Shown here: piece after piece, positions 11,029 through 20,451 of the stretch | How the letters are laid out: each line of letters begins with the position of its first letter | Position numbering within the stretch: the first letter of the stretch is position 1 | Assembly (NCBI RefSeq): GCF_024448505.1 | Contig: NZ_JAMOHV010000006.1 | Span: forward strand, 1 to 64,000 | Source of the DNA: Stutzerimonas degradans | GTDB lineage: Bacteria > Pseudomonadota > Gammaproteobacteria > Pseudomonadales > Pseudomonadaceae | DNA: 64,000 nucleotides | Direction of reading: 5' to 3' | Made by a program: the position numbers and the translations under genes | The notes under the pieces: model-generated | What the model was told of the DNA's origin: nothing | The model's input: the letters and a program-made list of their open reading frames with translations, nothing else | Database searches by the model: none

Positions 11029-11862
11029 TCACTCCGGCGCGCCACCCGCGATCCGCGCGCGGCGACCGGGGAAGAACAACCGCTGCAGCTCGGCGCCCGG
11101 CTGCTCGGCACGCATGAACGCCTCGCCCACCAGAAACGCATAGACCTGATTGATCTCCATCAGCTCGACGTCGGCACGGTTGAGGATGCCGCTCTCGGCC
11201 ACCACCACACGGCCCTGCGGCACGCGCGGCAGCAAGTCCAGCGTCGTCTCGAGATTGACCTCGAACGTGTGCAGGTTGCGGTTGTTGACTCCCAGCAGCG
11301 GCGTTTCCAGTTTCAGCGCACGCTCAAGCTCATCGCCGTCGTGCACCTCCACCAACACATCCAGCCCGTGCTGCGCGGCCACGGCCGCCAGCTCGGCCAT
11401 GCGCGCATCCTCCAGCGCAGCGACGATCAGCAGGATGCAGTCGGCACCCAGCGCGCGGGCCTCGACCACTTGGTAAGGATCGACCATGAAGTCCTTGCGG
11501 ATCACCGGCAGGCTGCAGGCCGCACGTGCCTGCTGCAGATAGGCATCGGCGCCCTGAAAGAAATCCACATCGGTCAGCACCGACAGGCAGGCCGCGCCGC
11601 CCGCTTCGTAGCTGCGCGCGATCTCGGCGGGGTCGAAGTTTTCGCGCAGTACGCCTTTGCTCGGCGATGCCTTCTTCACCTCCGCGATCACCGCCGCTTC
11701 CTTGGCCTTGACCCGTCGCTGCACGGCCGCGGCGAAACCACGTACCGGGCCAGCCGCCGCAGCCAGGCGCTCGAGTTCGTCCAGACTCGTCCGCGAACGT
11801 CGCTCGGCGACTTCCTCGTACTTGCGCGCGATGATTTTCTCCAGCACGGTCGGCACGCTCAT
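11029..11862 (-). CDS. trpC: Indole-3-glycerol-phosphate synthase
   Basis: Converts 1-(2-carboxyphenylamino)-1-deoxyribulose-5-phosphate to indole-3-glycerol phosphate in tryptophan synthesis. 277 residues, a single-function TIM barrel (no fused TrpF). Active-site motifs: E61-V-K63-KASPSKG and K123 in IRKDF. The start at 11862 overlaps the trpD stop by 4 bases (ATGA), implying translational coupling. It is the last gene of the trpEGDC operon. Confidence 0.96.
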   Translation of the reverse strand: MSVPTVLEKIIARKYEEVAERRSRTSLDELERLAAAAGPVRGFAAAVQRRVKAKEAAVIAEVKKASPSKGVLRENFDPAEIARSYEAGGAACLSVLTDVDFFQGADAYLQQARAACSLPVIRKDFMVDPYQVVEARALGADCILLIVAALEDARMAELAAVAAQHGLDVLVEVHDGDELERALKLETPLLGVNNRNLHTFEVNLETTLDLLPRVPQGRVVVAESGILNRADVELMEINQVYAFLVGEAFMRAEQPGAELQRLFFPGRRARIAGGAPE

Positions 11863-12905
11863 TTCTGGTTCTCCTGCTTGAATACGGCGGTGAAGGACAC
11901 CAGCTCCTCGAACTTGTCCCGGGCGATGCCGGTACTCAGCGCGTCGTGGGCCAGCTCGACACCCTGCTTCAGGGTCCAGGCCTGATCGGCAGCGTACAGC
12001 GCTGCACCGGCGTTGAGCACGATCATGTCGGCGGCCTTCTGCCCGTTCTCGGTCTTGCGCCGCCCGAGCGCATCGCGGATCAGCGCCAGCGAGCCCTGCG
12101 CATCTTCGACGTTCAGACCGATCAGGCTCTGGCTCTTGATGCCGAAGTCTTCCGGCTGCACGGCGTACTCGCGAATTTCGCCGTCCTTCAGCTCGGCGAT
12201 GTGAGTCGGCGCGGCCAGGCTGATTTCGTCCAGGCCGTCCTGCGCATGCACCACCAGCACATGCTTGCTGCCCAGACGCTGCAGCACCTCGGCCATCGGC
12301 CGGCACAGCGCCTTGCTGAACACGCCGAGTACCTGATGACGAACGCCGGCCGGATTGGCCATCGGCCCCAGAATGTTGAACAGCGTGCGCAGCCCCAGTT
12401 CACGTCGCACCCCGGCGGCGAACTTCATCGCACCGTGATGGGCGGGCGCGAACATGAAACCGACACCCACAGTATCGACGCTGCGCGCCACCTGCTCGGG
12501 GGTGAGGTCGAGGTAGACGCCAGCCGCTTCCAGCAGATCGGCGCTGCCGCTCTTGCCCGACACCGCGCGATTGCCATGCTTGGCCACCTTGCCGCCAGCC
12601 GCGGCGACGACGAAGGCGGCGGCCGTGGAGACATTGAAGATGTTCATGCCGTCGCCACCGGTACCGCAGGTGTCGACCAGCCGGTCGACCTCGAACCTCA
12701 CCGGCTCGGCCAGCTCGCGCATGACCTGCACAGCGCCGACGATCTCGTCGATGGTCTCGCTCTTCATGCGCATGCCCATCAGGAAGGCACCGATCTGCGC
12801 GTCGGTGCACTGGCCGGTCATGATCTGGCGCATCACCGCCTTCATTTCCTCGGTGGAGAGGTCGAGCTGCCCGGCGATGCGGTTGAGGGCTTCCTTGATA
12901 TCCAT
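11859..12905 (-). CDS. trpD: Anthranilate phosphoribosyltransferase
   Basis: Transfers the phosphoribosyl group of PRPP to anthranilate. 348 residues; the PRPP-binding GTGGD motif is at 81-85, followed by MNIFNVST and the [19 protein letters not shown] segment. The start at 12905 ([10 protein letters not shown]) overlaps the trpG stop by a single base (TGATG), and the gene overlaps trpC by 4 bases. Confidence 0.96.
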   Translation of the reverse strand: MDIKEALNRIAGQLDLSTEEMKAVMRQIMTGQCTDAQIGAFLMGMRMKSETIDEIVGAVQVMRELAEPVRFEVDRLVDTCGTGGDGMNIFNVSTAAAFVVAAAGGKVAKHGNRAVSGKSGSADLLEAAGVYLDLTPEQVARSVDTVGVGFMFAPAHHGAMKFAAGVRRELGLRTLFNILGPMANPAGVRHQVLGVFSKALCRPMAEVLQRLGSKHVLVVHAQDGLDEISLAAPTHIAELKDGEIREYAVQPEDFGIKSQSLIGLNVEDAQGSLALIRDALGRRKTENGQKAADMIVLNAGAALYAADQAWTLKQGVELAHDALSTGIARDKFEELVSFTAVFKQENQK

Positions 12906-13498
12906 CAGCGCACGCCTCCGGTCTGCTTCAGAAAGTTGGCGAACAGCTCGTGCCCCTGTTCGGTCAGGATCGATTCGGGATGGAACTGCACCCCTTCGAT
13001 ATTCAGCGTCTTGTGCCGCAGGCCCATGATCTCGTCGACCGAGCCGTCTTCCAGCTGGGTCCAGGCGCTGATTTCCAGGCACTCGGGCAGTGTCTCGCGC
13101 TTGACCACCAGCGAGTGATAGCGGGTGACCGTGAGCGGATTGTTCAGCCCGGCAAACACGCCCTGATCGCGATGGAACACCGGGCTGGTCTTGCCGTGCA
13201 TGGCCTGGCGCGCGCGCACCACGTCGCCACCGAACGCCTGGCCGATGCTCTGGTGGCCGAGGCAGACACCGAGAATCGGCAGCTTGCCGGCGAAATGGCG
13301 GATCAGCTCCAACGACACACCGGCTTCGTTCGGCGTGCAGGGACCGGGGGAGACCACGATGCGCTCGGGCTGCAGCGCCTCGATTTCGGCCACGCTCAAC
13401 TCGTCGTTGCGCACCACCTTGACGTCCGCGCCCAGCTCGCCGAGATACTGCACGACGTTGTAGGTAAAGGAATCGTAGTTATCCAGCATCAGCAGCAT
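12905..13498 (-). CDS. trpG: Anthranilate synthase glutamine amidotransferase subunit
   Basis: Class I glutaminase that supplies ammonia to TrpE; 197 residues, with the triad C79 (GVCLGHQ), H173 and E175 (QFHPES). The [10 protein letters not shown] oxyanion region is present. The start at 13498 ([11 protein letters not shown]) is 3 bases after the trpE stop codon begins, so trpE and trpG are essentially contiguous. In P. aeruginosa the R/F-pyocin cluster lies between these two genes; here the site is empty. The protein may also serve p-aminobenzoate synthesis. Confidence 0.95.
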   Translation of the reverse strand: MLLMLDNYDSFTYNVVQYLGELGADVKVVRNDELSVAEIEALQPERIVVSPGPCTPNEAGVSLELIRHFAGKLPILGVCLGHQSIGQAFGGDVVRARQAMHGKTSPVFHRDQGVFAGLNNPLTVTRYHSLVVKRETLPECLEISAWTQLEDGSVDEIMGLRHKTLNIEGVQFHPESILTEQGHELFANFLKQTGGVR

Positions 13499-13500
13499 GA

Positions 13501-14985
13501 TCAGTTCTCCTGCTGGTCGCGTTCGGCGAGGGCCACCGCGCGGAACATGGCGCGGCGCTTGTTCAGCGTCTCTTCCCACTCCAGCGCCGGTTGCGAATCG
13601 GCGACGATGCCGGCACCGGCCTGCACGTGCAGCTCGCCGTCCTTGATCACCGCGGTGCGGATGGCGATCGCCGTATCCATGTTGCCGTTCCAGGCGAGAT
13701 AGCCGACGGCGCCGCCGTAGACACCGCGCTTGACCGGTTCCAGTTCGTCGATGATCTCCATCGCACGGATCTTCGGCGCCCCGGACAGCGTGCCCGCGGG
13801 CAGGATCGCGCGCAGCGCATCCATCGCCGACAGGCCCTGCTTGAGCTGGCCGGTGACGTTGGACACGATGTGCATGACGTTGGAATAACGCTCGATGACC
13901 ATCTTCTCGGTGACCTTCACCGAACCGGTCTCGGCCACCCGGCCGACATCGTTGCGTCCCAGATCGATCAGCATCAGGTGCTCGGCCAACTCTTTGCTAT
14001 CCGACAGCAGGTCCTGCTCGAGCGCCAGATCGGCTTCCTCGCTGGCACCGCGCGGGCGGGTGCCGGCAATCGGTCGCACGGTGACCAGGCCGTCCTCGAC
14101 CCGCACCAATACCTCGGGCGAGGAACCGACCACATGAAAGTCGCCGAAGTTGAAGAAATACATGTACGGCGTCGGGTTGAAGCAGCGCAGCGCGCGGTAC
14201 AGATCGATCGGCGCCGCCTTGAACGGGATCGACATGCGCTGCGAGATGACCACCTGCATGCAGTCGCCGGCAAGGATGTAGTCCTTGATGCGGCGCACGG
14301 CCTGCTCGAAATCTCCGCGGCTAAAGCTCGAGCGGAAGCTCGGCTCCCGTCCAGCGGACGCCTCGAAATCCAGCCCGAGGCGCGGCGCGATCGGCTGACG
14401 CAGCTTCTCGCGCAGCTTCGCCAGATGCGCCAGCCCTTGCTCATAGGCGCCGTCGACGGCCGGATCGACCAGCACGATGCAGTGCAGCTTTCCGGCCAGA
14501 TTGTCGAACACCACCACCGCGTCGGAAACCATCAGCAGGATGTCCGGCGTACCCAGCGGATCGGAATGCGGGCACTGCGCCAGCTTGCGCTCGACGTAGC
14601 GCACGCTGTCGTAACCGAAATAGCCGACCAGACCGCCGTTGAAACGCGGCAGGCCGGCGACTGGCGCCACGCGGTAGCGCTGCTGGAAGGATTCGACGAA
14701 GGCCAGCGGGTCCTCGACGTCGAGCGCTTCCGTCTCGGTGCCTTCGACCGTCACGCGAACATGGTGATCATGCACGCGCAGCACGGTACGACAGGGCAGA
14801 CCGATGATCGAATAGCGCCCCCACTTTTCCCCGCCCTGCACCGACTCGAGCAGGTAGGAGTTGGGCGCGTCGGCGAGCTTGAGGTACAGCGACAGCGGGG
14901 TATCGAAATCGGCCAGCGTCTCGAACGAGAGCGGAATGCGGTTGTGGCCTTCGGCGGCCAGGCGCAGGAATTCTTCGCGGGTCAT
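13501..14985 (-). CDS. trpE: Anthranilate synthase component I
   Basis: Converts chorismate and ammonia to anthranilate, the committed step of tryptophan synthesis. 494 residues. The LLES motif at 45-48 is the tryptophan feedback-binding element. The chorismate-binding domain shows [18 protein letters not shown] and [19 protein letters not shown]. It is the first gene of trpEGDC. A Trp-rich leader ORF lies about 70 bases upstream, so both feedback inhibition and attenuation are expected. The ribosome-binding site GAGG is 5 bases before the ATG and can pair with CCTC just upstream. Confidence 0.96.
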   Translation of the reverse strand: MTREEFLRLAAEGHNRIPLSFETLADFDTPLSLYLKLADAPNSYLLESVQGGEKWGRYSIIGLPCRTVLRVHDHHVRVTVEGTETEALDVEDPLAFVESFQQRYRVAPVAGLPRFNGGLVGYFGYDSVRYVERKLAQCPHSDPLGTPDILLMVSDAVVVFDNLAGKLHCIVLVDPAVDGAYEQGLAHLAKLREKLRQPIAPRLGLDFEASAGREPSFRSSFSRGDFEQAVRRIKDYILAGDCMQVVISQRMSIPFKAAPIDLYRALRCFNPTPYMYFFNFGDFHVVGSSPEVLVRVEDGLVTVRPIAGTRPRGASEEADLALEQDLLSDSKELAEHLMLIDLGRNDVGRVAETGSVKVTEKMVIERYSNVMHIVSNVTGQLKQGLSAMDALRAILPAGTLSGAPKIRAMEIIDELEPVKRGVYGGAVGYLAWNGNMDTAIAIRTAVIKDGELHVQAGAGIVADSQPALEWEETLNKRRAMFRAVALAERDQQEN

Positions 14986-15029
14986 ATCAGCCTCGTGGTT
15001 GAGGGGCGTACAGAGAGGTTCGCAAACGC

Positions 15030-15049
15030 ACCGGCGCGAAGCCGGTCGG
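15030..15049 (-). promoter_or_regulatory. Attenuator-type hairpin in the trp leader
   Basis: On the minus strand, ACCGGC-TTCGC-GCCGGT forms a perfect 6-bp stem just after the leader stop codon, followed only by a short T-run (GCGTTT). The 3' arm can alternatively pair with CTGGCGCG over the Trp codons of the leader, giving a mutually exclusive structure. Coordinates are approximate to a few bases. Confidence 0.45.
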
Positions 15050-15055
15050 GACTGA

Positions 15056-15100
15056 TCAGGCGCGCCAGCGCCAACGGGCCAGGGCCTTGATGACCTTCAT
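15056..15100 (-). CDS. trpL: trp leader peptide TrpL
   Basis: Short ORF too small for routine gene calling. From the ATG at 15100 it encodes [14 protein letters not shown] and a stop. An in-frame GTG at 15124 with an upstream AAGAG would add eight residues including another Trp, and I cannot choose between the starts. Two Trp codons in a W-R-W arrangement right before the stop are the expected sensor for transcription attenuation by charged tRNA-Trp. It lies between a candidate promoter and trpE. Attenuation of trpE and trpGDC has been reported in P. putida. Confidence 0.75.
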   Translation of the reverse strand: MKVIKALARWRWRA

Positions 15101-15162
15101 CCACTGTTTGCGGGTAACCACCACGATCTGATCTCTTCGGCGGGGTTAGCGGGAATCGGGCC

Positions 15163-15191
15163 ACACTAGCGCAGCCCGGAAACCGAAGCAA
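15163..15191 (-). promoter_or_regulatory. Candidate trp operon promoter
   Basis: On the minus strand, TTGCTT (15186-15191) and TAGTGT (15163-15168) are 17 bases apart at the 3' end of gph. Transcription would start near 15156 and produce a leader RNA of about 170 bases containing trpL. Confidence 0.5.
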
Positions 15192-15867
15192 CCAGCAGGC
15201 GCAGGTCATCCAGCACCAGCGCGGGGCGCTCCTCGGCAATCGGCCGGCCGTGGTTGTAGCCGTAGGTCAGCCCTACGCAGCGCACGCCGGCAGCATCGGC
15301 GGCGCGGACGTCGTTGCGCGAATCGCCGACGAACAGCGACTCGGCCGGCGTTGCGCCCGCTTTCTCCATCACCCAGAACAGCGCAGCGGGATCGGGCTTC
15401 TGCTGCGGCAGCGTATCGCCGCCGACCAGCCAGCCGAAGTAGCCGCCCAGGCCCTTCTCTTCCAGCAGCGGCGCGACGAACTGGGCCGGCTTGTTGGTGA
15501 TCACAGCCAGCGCCACGTCCCGCGCGGCGAGCCAGTCCAGGCATTCGCGCACGCCCGGGTAGACGCTGGTCAGCGCATGGCTGCCGGCATAGGCCTGCAT
15601 GAACAGCGCGAGCGCCGCGTCGGTCTCGTCCTCATCGATGCCGGCGTGCTCATAGCTGCCGGCCAGGGCGCGGCGCACCAGCACGCGCGAGCCGTTGCCG
15701 ACCCAGTCGCGCACGCGCTCGATGCCCGCCGGAGCGCGGCCGAGCTGACCGAGCATGCTGTCCACCGCGGCGGCCAGATCCGGCACCGAGTCCATCAGGG
15801 TGCCGTCCAGATCGAACATCACCAGCCGCGGCAGCGCGCCGTCGAACAGCTGCTCCAGGCGCGTCAT
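15166..15867 (-). CDS. gph: Phosphoglycolate phosphatase (HAD family)
   Basis: HAD-superfamily phosphatase, 233 residues, that removes phosphate from 2-phosphoglycolate. Catalytic Asp pair D19 and D21 in [11 protein letters not shown]; later motifs ITNKPA and [12 protein letters not shown] are present. It is shorter than I recall for the PAO1 protein at this locus, which carries a C-terminal extension. The start overlaps the rpe stop by 4 bases, so it is translationally coupled to rpe. The related MurNAc-6-phosphatase MupP is a different HAD protein; the gph-rpe-trpE context favours Gph. Confidence 0.88.
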   Translation of the reverse strand: MTRLEQLFDGALPRLVMFDLDGTLMDSVPDLAAAVDSMLGQLGRAPAGIERVRDWVGNGSRVLVRRALAGSYEHAGIDEDETDAALALFMQAYAGSHALTSVYPGVRECLDWLAARDVALAVITNKPAQFVAPLLEEKGLGGYFGWLVGGDTLPQQKPDPAALFWVMEKAGATPAESLFVGDSRNDVRAADAAGVRCVGLTYGYNHGRPIAEERPALVLDDLRLLVASVSGLR

Positions 15868-16538
15868 GGCCGCGCCAGCGCCAGCTCGGCACGCATCTGC
15901 TCGATCACGGCCTTGTAGTCCGGCTGGTTGAAGATGGCCGAGCCGGCGACAAAGGTGTCGGCACCGGCTGCGGCGATCTCGCGGATGTTCTTCGGATTGA
16001 CGCCGCCATCGATCTCCAGGCGAATCTTGCGGCCGCTGGCGTCGATCAGGGCACGCGCCTCGCGCAGCTTGTCCAGCGTGCCGGGGATGAACTTCTGCCC
16101 GCCGAAACCGGGGTTGACGCTCATCAGCAGGACCATGTCGATCTTGTCCATCACGTACTTGAGCACATCCAGCGGCGTGGCTGGGTTGAACACCAGCCCG
16201 GCCTTGGCGCCGCCGTCCTTGATCAGCTGCAGCGAGCGGTCGATGTGCTCGGAGGCCTCGGGGTGGAAGGTGATGTAGCTGGCGCCGGCCTCGAGGAAGT
16301 CGCCGATCATCCGATCCACCGGCTTGACCATCAGGTGCACGTCGATGGGCGCGGTGACGCCGTGCTTGCGCAGCGCCGAGCAGACCATCGGGCCGATGGT
16401 CAGGTTGGGCACGTAGTGGTTATCCATCACGTCGAAATGGACGATGTCGGCGCCGGCGGCCAGCACGTTGTCCACTTCCTCGCCCAGGCGGGCGAAATTG
16501 GCGGAAAGAATCGAAGGGGCGATGGCGAACGGCTGCAT
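15864..16538 (-). CDS. rpe: Ribulose-phosphate 3-epimerase
   Basis: Interconverts ribulose-5-phosphate and xylulose-5-phosphate in the pentose-phosphate pathway. 224 residues, TIM barrel. Metal/catalytic residues lie in [20 protein letters not shown] (H34, D36), with the [10 protein letters not shown] and EIDGGVNP loops further on. The start at 16538 ([10 protein letters not shown]) gives the standard N-terminus; an upstream ATG at 16574 adds only unrelated residues. It heads an rpe-gph pair and is separated from gabT by a large hairpin. Confidence 0.95.
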   Translation of the reverse strand: MQPFAIAPSILSANFARLGEEVDNVLAAGADIVHFDVMDNHYVPNLTIGPMVCSALRKHGVTAPIDVHLMVKPVDRMIGDFLEAGASYITFHPEASEHIDRSLQLIKDGGAKAGLVFNPATPLDVLKYVMDKIDMVLLMSVNPGFGGQKFIPGTLDKLREARALIDASGRKIRLEIDGGVNPKNIREIAAAGADTFVAGSAIFNQPDYKAVIEQMRAELALARP

Positions 16539-16595
16539 GACGACCTCGGATGGCACGGGCGGAATGCCGCGCATTGTACCCGAGGGGTCAGGATT

Positions 16596-16636
16596 GCGGC
16601 GCGCCTGACATCCGTTGGCGGATGCCGGCGCGCCGC
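16596..16636 (-). terminator. Nested GC-rich hairpin after gabT
   Basis: Outer stem GCGGCGCGCC (16596-16605) with GGCGCGCCGC (16627-16636) and inner stem CATCCG / CGGATG around TTGG. It starts 8 bases after the gabT stop. There is no T-run, so it may be a processing or Rho-assisted end rather than a textbook intrinsic terminator. Confidence 0.55.
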
Positions 16637-16643
16637 CGCACGG

Positions 16644-17924
16644 TCAGGTCAGTTCGTCGAAGCACTCGCCGATGATCGCCAGGCCACGGTCGAGCAGCTC
16701 GTCCTCGGCAGTCAGCGGCACCAGCACGCGCAGCACGTTGTAGTAGGTACCGCAGGACAGCAGGATCAGCCCCTTGTCCCGCGCCCGCGCGACGATCTGC
16801 GACGTCAGCGCCGCCGCCGGTCGCGCCAGGTCGCCATCCTCGAACAGCTCGATGGCGATCATCGCGCCGAGGCCGCGCACCTCGCCGATCTCCTTGTGCT
16901 TGGCCTGGATCGCCTTGAGGCCGGCGGTGAGCTTCTCCGCCACCGCCTTGCAGCGGTCGAGCAGATGCTCCTCCTCGAAGATTTCCAGCACCGCTAGCGC
17001 CGCCGCGCAGGACAGCGGGTTGCCGGCATAGGTGCCGCCCAGCCCGCCGGGCGCGATGGCATCCATGATCTCGGCCTTGCCGCACACGCCGGCGATCGGG
17101 AAGCCGCCGCCGACCGACTTGGCGAAGGTGGTCAGGTCGGCGACCACGCCCATCTGCTCCATGGCGAAGAAGGTGCCGGTGCGCCCGGCGCCGGTCTGCA
17201 CCTCGTCGGCGATCAGCAGGATGCCGTGCTCGTCGCAGAGCGCGCGCAGGCGGGCCATGAAATCCTTCGGCGCGACATTGAAGCCGCCCTCGCCCTGCAC
17301 CGGTTCGACGATGATCGCGGCGATGTCGCGCGGCTCGGCATCGTTCTTGAAGATGCGCTCGATGCTCGCGACCGAGTCATCGACGCTGACACCATGGATC
17401 GCGCAGGGATACTGCGCACGGAAGATCCCGCCCGGCATCAGGCCCATGCCGGCGGAGTACGGGGCGACCTTGCCGGTCAGGCCGAGGGTCATCATGGTGC
17501 GGCCGTGATAGGCGCCGGTGAAGGCAATCACACCGGCACGGCCGGTGGCGGCGCGGGCAATCTTCACCGCGTTCTCCACGGCCTCGGAGCCGGTGGTGAC
17601 CAGCAGGGTCTTCTTGGCGAAGTTGCCCGGCACCCGCGCGTTGATCTTCTCGCACAGCTCGACGTACGGCTCATAGGCCAGCACCTGGAAGCAGGTGTGG
17701 GTGAGCTTGTGCAGCTGGTCTTCCACCGCCTTGACGATCTTCGGATGCAGGTGGCCGGTATTCAGCACGGCGATGCCGCCGGCGAAATCGATGAACTCGC
17801 GGCCCTCCACATCCACCACGCTGCTGTTCTTCGCGTGGTCGGCAAAGATCGGGTGGATCTGGCCGACGCCACGGGGAACAGCGGCGACACGGCGTTGCAT
17901 CAGGGATTCGTTGGTCTTGCTCAT
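16644..17924 (-). CDS. gabT: 4-aminobutyrate/5-aminovalerate aminotransferase
   Basis: PLP-dependent class III aminotransferase that converts GABA plus 2-oxoglutarate to succinate semialdehyde plus glutamate; Pseudomonas homologues also accept 5-aminovalerate. 426 residues. The PLP lysine is K269 in TFAKSVGGG, the cofactor-binding Asp is D240 in LLIADEVQTG, and GSEAVENAVKIAR contacts the phosphate. It lies 157 bases downstream of gabD, with its own dyad and candidate promoter. The location next to an omega-amino-acid importer supports the substrate call. Confidence 0.94.
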   Translation of the reverse strand: MSKTNESLMQRRVAAVPRGVGQIHPIFADHAKNSSVVDVEGREFIDFAGGIAVLNTGHLHPKIVKAVEDQLHKLTHTCFQVLAYEPYVELCEKINARVPGNFAKKTLLVTTGSEAVENAVKIARAATGRAGVIAFTGAYHGRTMMTLGLTGKVAPYSAGMGLMPGGIFRAQYPCAIHGVSVDDSVASIERIFKNDAEPRDIAAIIVEPVQGEGGFNVAPKDFMARLRALCDEHGILLIADEVQTGAGRTGTFFAMEQMGVVADLTTFAKSVGGGFPIAGVCGKAEIMDAIAPGGLGGTYAGNPLSCAAALAVLEIFEEEHLLDRCKAVAEKLTAGLKAIQAKHKEIGEVRGLGAMIAIELFEDGDLARPAAALTSQIVARARDKGLILLSCGTYYNVLRVLVPLTAEDELLDRGLAIIGECFDELT

Positions 17925-18026
17925 AAGCTCCTCGGTAGCCGCTCATCGTCGGCACGGGTAGGAAAGAACGCCAGGAAGCGGGCGCGGCAGCATACGATGA
18001 TCGACTGCCGCACCCTCCGGAGCGTT

Positions 18027-18062
18027 CGGATTACAGTAGAACTCCGTGCATTATTTTGCACG
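18027..18062 (-). promoter_or_regulatory. Candidate gabT promoter with an overlapping dyad
   Basis: The dyad CGTGCA-N6-TGCACG occupies 18045-18062. On the minus strand GTGCAA inside it could act as -35, with TACTGT 17 bases downstream as -10. A regulator bound to the dyad would therefore cover the promoter. The regulator is unknown. Confidence 0.45.
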
Positions 18063-18081
18063 CCTGATTTGAGCCGTTTGG

Positions 18082-19548
18082 TCAGATGCCGCCCAGGCAC
18101 AGGTATTTGATTTCCACGTATTCATCCAGGCCGTACTTCGAGCCTTCACGGCCGAGGCCCGATGCCTTCATCCCGCCGAACGGCGCCACCTCGGTGGAAA
18201 TCACCCCGGTGTTGATGCCGACCATGCCGTACTCCAGCGCCTCGGCGACGCGGAACACGCGACTCAGGTCGCGGGCGTAGAAGTAGGCGGCGAGACCGAA
18301 CTCGGTGTCGTTGGCCTGGCGGATCACCTCGGCTTCATCGCGGAAGCGGAACAGCGGCGCCAGCGGGCCGAAGGTTTCCTCGCGCGCCACGGCCATCTCG
18401 GCAGTGACGCCGCCCACCAGCGTCGGCTCGAAGAAGTTGCCACCCAAGGCATGGGGCTTGCCGCCGGCCAGCAGGGTGGCGCCCTTGTCCAGCGCGTCCT
18501 GCAGATGGCGCTGCACCTTGGCCACGGCTGCGGCGTCGATCAGCGGACCGGTGGTCACGCCCTCCTCCGCTCCGTTGCCGACCTTCAGCCGCGCGACCGC
18601 CGCGGAGAATTTGTCGACGAAGGCGTCGTAGATGCCGTCCTGCACGTAGATGCGGTTGGCACAGACGCAGGTCTGCCCGGCGTTGCGGTACTTGGAGATC
18701 ATCGCGCCCTCGACCGCCGCGTCCAGATCGGCATCATCGAAGACGATAAAGGGTGCGTTGCCGCCAAGCTCCAGCGAGAGCTTCTTCAGCGTCGGCGCGC
18801 ACTGCTGCATCAGCTTGATGCCCACCGCCGTCGAGCCGGTGAACGAGAGCTTGCGCACGATGGGGTTTTCACAGAGTTCGGCGCCCACTTCGCGGGACGT
18901 GGCGGCATCGGCGGTGATCACGCTGAACAGCCCCGCCGGGATGCCCGCGCGCTCGGCCAGTGCGGCCAGTGCCAGCGCCGAGAACGGTGTCTGCGGTGCC
19001 GGCTTGAGCACCATGGCACAGCCCGCGGCGAGCGCCGGGCCGGCCTTGCGGGTGATCATCGCGCTGGGGAAATTCCACGGCGTGATCGCCGCGGTGACAC
19101 CGACCGGCTCCTTCTGCACCAGGATGCGCTTGTCGCCCGCGTGGGCAGGGATCACGTCGCCGTACAGGCGCTTGCCTTCCTCGGCGAACCATTCGAGGAA
19201 GGATGCGGCGTAGGCCACTTCGCCGCGTGCCTCGGCCAGCGGCTTGCCCTGTTCGGCGGTCATGATCCGCGCCAGGTCTTCCTGATTCTCCAGCATCAGT
19301 TCGTACCAGCGCCGCAGGCGCGCGGCACGCTCCTTCGCAGTCAGCGCGCGCCAGGCCGGCTGGGCTGCCTGCGCGGCTTCGATGGAGCGGCGGGTTTCAC
19401 CGCGGCCCATGTTCGGCACGGCGCCGATCAGCTCGCCGGTGGCCGGGTTGAAGATCTCGGTGCGCGCGCCACTGTCGGCCTCGCACCATTCACCGTTGAG
19501 ATAGGCCGTTTGGCGCAACAGATCGGGTTGCCCAAGTTGCAGAGTCAT
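18082..19548 (-). CDS. gabD: NAD(P)-dependent succinate-semialdehyde dehydrogenase
   Basis: Oxidises succinate semialdehyde (or glutarate semialdehyde) to the dicarboxylate, completing GABA/5-aminovalerate breakdown. 488 residues, aldehyde dehydrogenase family, with FTGSTAVGIKLM cofactor loop, general base E260 in LSLELGGNAPF and nucleophile C294 in NAGQTCVCANR. It begins only 12 bases after the second permease gene, so it reads as the fifth gene of the importer operon. Confidence 0.95.
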   Translation of the reverse strand: MTLQLGQPDLLRQTAYLNGEWCEADSGARTEIFNPATGELIGAVPNMGRGETRRSIEAAQAAQPAWRALTAKERAARLRRWYELMLENQEDLARIMTAEQGKPLAEARGEVAYAASFLEWFAEEGKRLYGDVIPAHAGDKRILVQKEPVGVTAAITPWNFPSAMITRKAGPALAAGCAMVLKPAPQTPFSALALAALAERAGIPAGLFSVITADAATSREVGAELCENPIVRKLSFTGSTAVGIKLMQQCAPTLKKLSLELGGNAPFIVFDDADLDAAVEGAMISKYRNAGQTCVCANRIYVQDGIYDAFVDKFSAAVARLKVGNGAEEGVTTGPLIDAAAVAKVQRHLQDALDKGATLLAGGKPHALGGNFFEPTLVGGVTAEMAVAREETFGPLAPLFRFRDEAEVIRQANDTEFGLAAYFYARDLSRVFRVAEALEYGMVGINTGVISTEVAPFGGMKASGLGREGSKYGLDEYVEIKYLCLGGI

Positions 19549-19560
19549 GTGCGTATTCCG

Positions 19561-20388
19561 TCAGGCAGGTTGTTGGGTGCGCAGCTTCTCGGCGCGGCCT
19601 CGCAGCCACTCCAGGGTCAGCAGCAGAGCGATGGAGAAGCCGATCAGCAACGTCGCCGCGGCGGCGATGGTCGGGCTGAGGTTCTCGCGGATGCCGCTGA
19701 ACATCTGCCGTGGCAGGGTGATCTGCTCGGGGCCGGCGAGGAACAGCGTCACCACCACTTCATCGAACGAGGTGGCGAAGGCGAACAGCGCGCCGGAAAT
19801 AACCCCCGGTGCGATCAGCGGCAGGGTTACCCGGAAGAACGCGGTCAGCGGCGAGGCGCCAAGGCTGGCCGCGGCGCGCACCAGGTTGTAGTTGAAGCCC
19901 TGCAGCGTCGCGGAGACCGTGATGATCACGAAGGGCACGCCAAGCACCGCGTGCACGAGGATCAGCGACAGGTAGCTGTTGCCCATGCCCAGCGGTGCGA
20001 AGAACAGGTAGCTGGCGACACCGATGATCACCACCGGCACCACCATCGGCGAGATCAGCACCGTCATCAGCAGCGCCTTGCCGCGAAATTCCGCGCGGGT
20101 CAGGCCGACCGCCGCCAGGGTGCCAAGGACCACGGCGAGCAAGGTCGCAGCCGGGGCGATGAGCAGACTGTTCTTCAGCGAGCGCATCCAGTCCGCCGAG
20201 GTGAACAGCGCCTCGTACCAGCGCAACGAGAACCCCTGCAGCGGATAGACCAGGAACGAGCCGGAGTTGAACGACAGCGGCACGATGACCAGCACCGGCA
20301 CGATCAGAAACAGCAGCACCAGCGCGCAGAGGATGCGCAGCGCGTAGTACCAGGCCCGTTCGACGGGCGACATGTAGGGGCTCAGCAT
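19561..20388 (-). CDS. ABC importer permease (PotC/PotI-like, probable omega-amino-acid transporter)
   Basis: 275-residue inner-membrane subunit with six hydrophobic segments and the EAA loop (around RAAASLGASPLTAF) that docks on the ATPase. It is the second permease of the four-gene importer. General family knowledge says polyamine-type transporter; gene order and the adjoining gabD/gabT fit the agt system for 4-aminobutyrate and 5-aminovalerate described in P. aeruginosa. 63 bases separate it from the upstream permease. Confidence 0.88.
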   Translation of the reverse strand: MLSPYMSPVERAWYYALRILCALVLLFLIVPVLVIVPLSFNSGSFLVYPLQGFSLRWYEALFTSADWMRSLKNSLLIAPAATLLAVVLGTLAAVGLTRAEFRGKALLMTVLISPMVVPVVIIGVASYLFFAPLGMGNSYLSLILVHAVLGVPFVIITVSATLQGFNYNLVRAAASLGASPLTAFFRVTLPLIAPGVISGALFAFATSFDEVVVTLFLAGPEQITLPRQMFSGIRENLSPTIAAAATLLIGFSIALLLTLEWLRGRAEKLRTQQPA

Positions 20389-20451
20389 GAACGGTTCTCC
20401 TGCCCGGCATGAAGACTCTGAAAAGGCGGCCGCGCCGCGACGTGCGTCATC

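Noticed and set aside
13591-15090. 499-codon plus-strand ORF opposite trpE
   Set aside because: Low-complexity, Arg/His/Gln-rich translation without homology, exactly antisense to a conserved enzyme gene; typical shadow ORF of GC-rich DNA.
15166-15867. HAD phosphatase as MupP of the murein recycling route
   Set aside because: MupP lies in a different context in P. aeruginosa; the rpe-gph-trpE arrangement marks this one as Gph.
15864-16574. Longer rpe start at 16574
   Set aside because: Adds 12 residues with no match to Rpe; [10 protein letters not shown] is the normal N-terminus.
18451-20412. 653-codon plus-strand ORF opposite gabD and a permease gene
   Set aside because: Spans two real genes on the other strand and is composed of Gln/Arg/His-rich filler.
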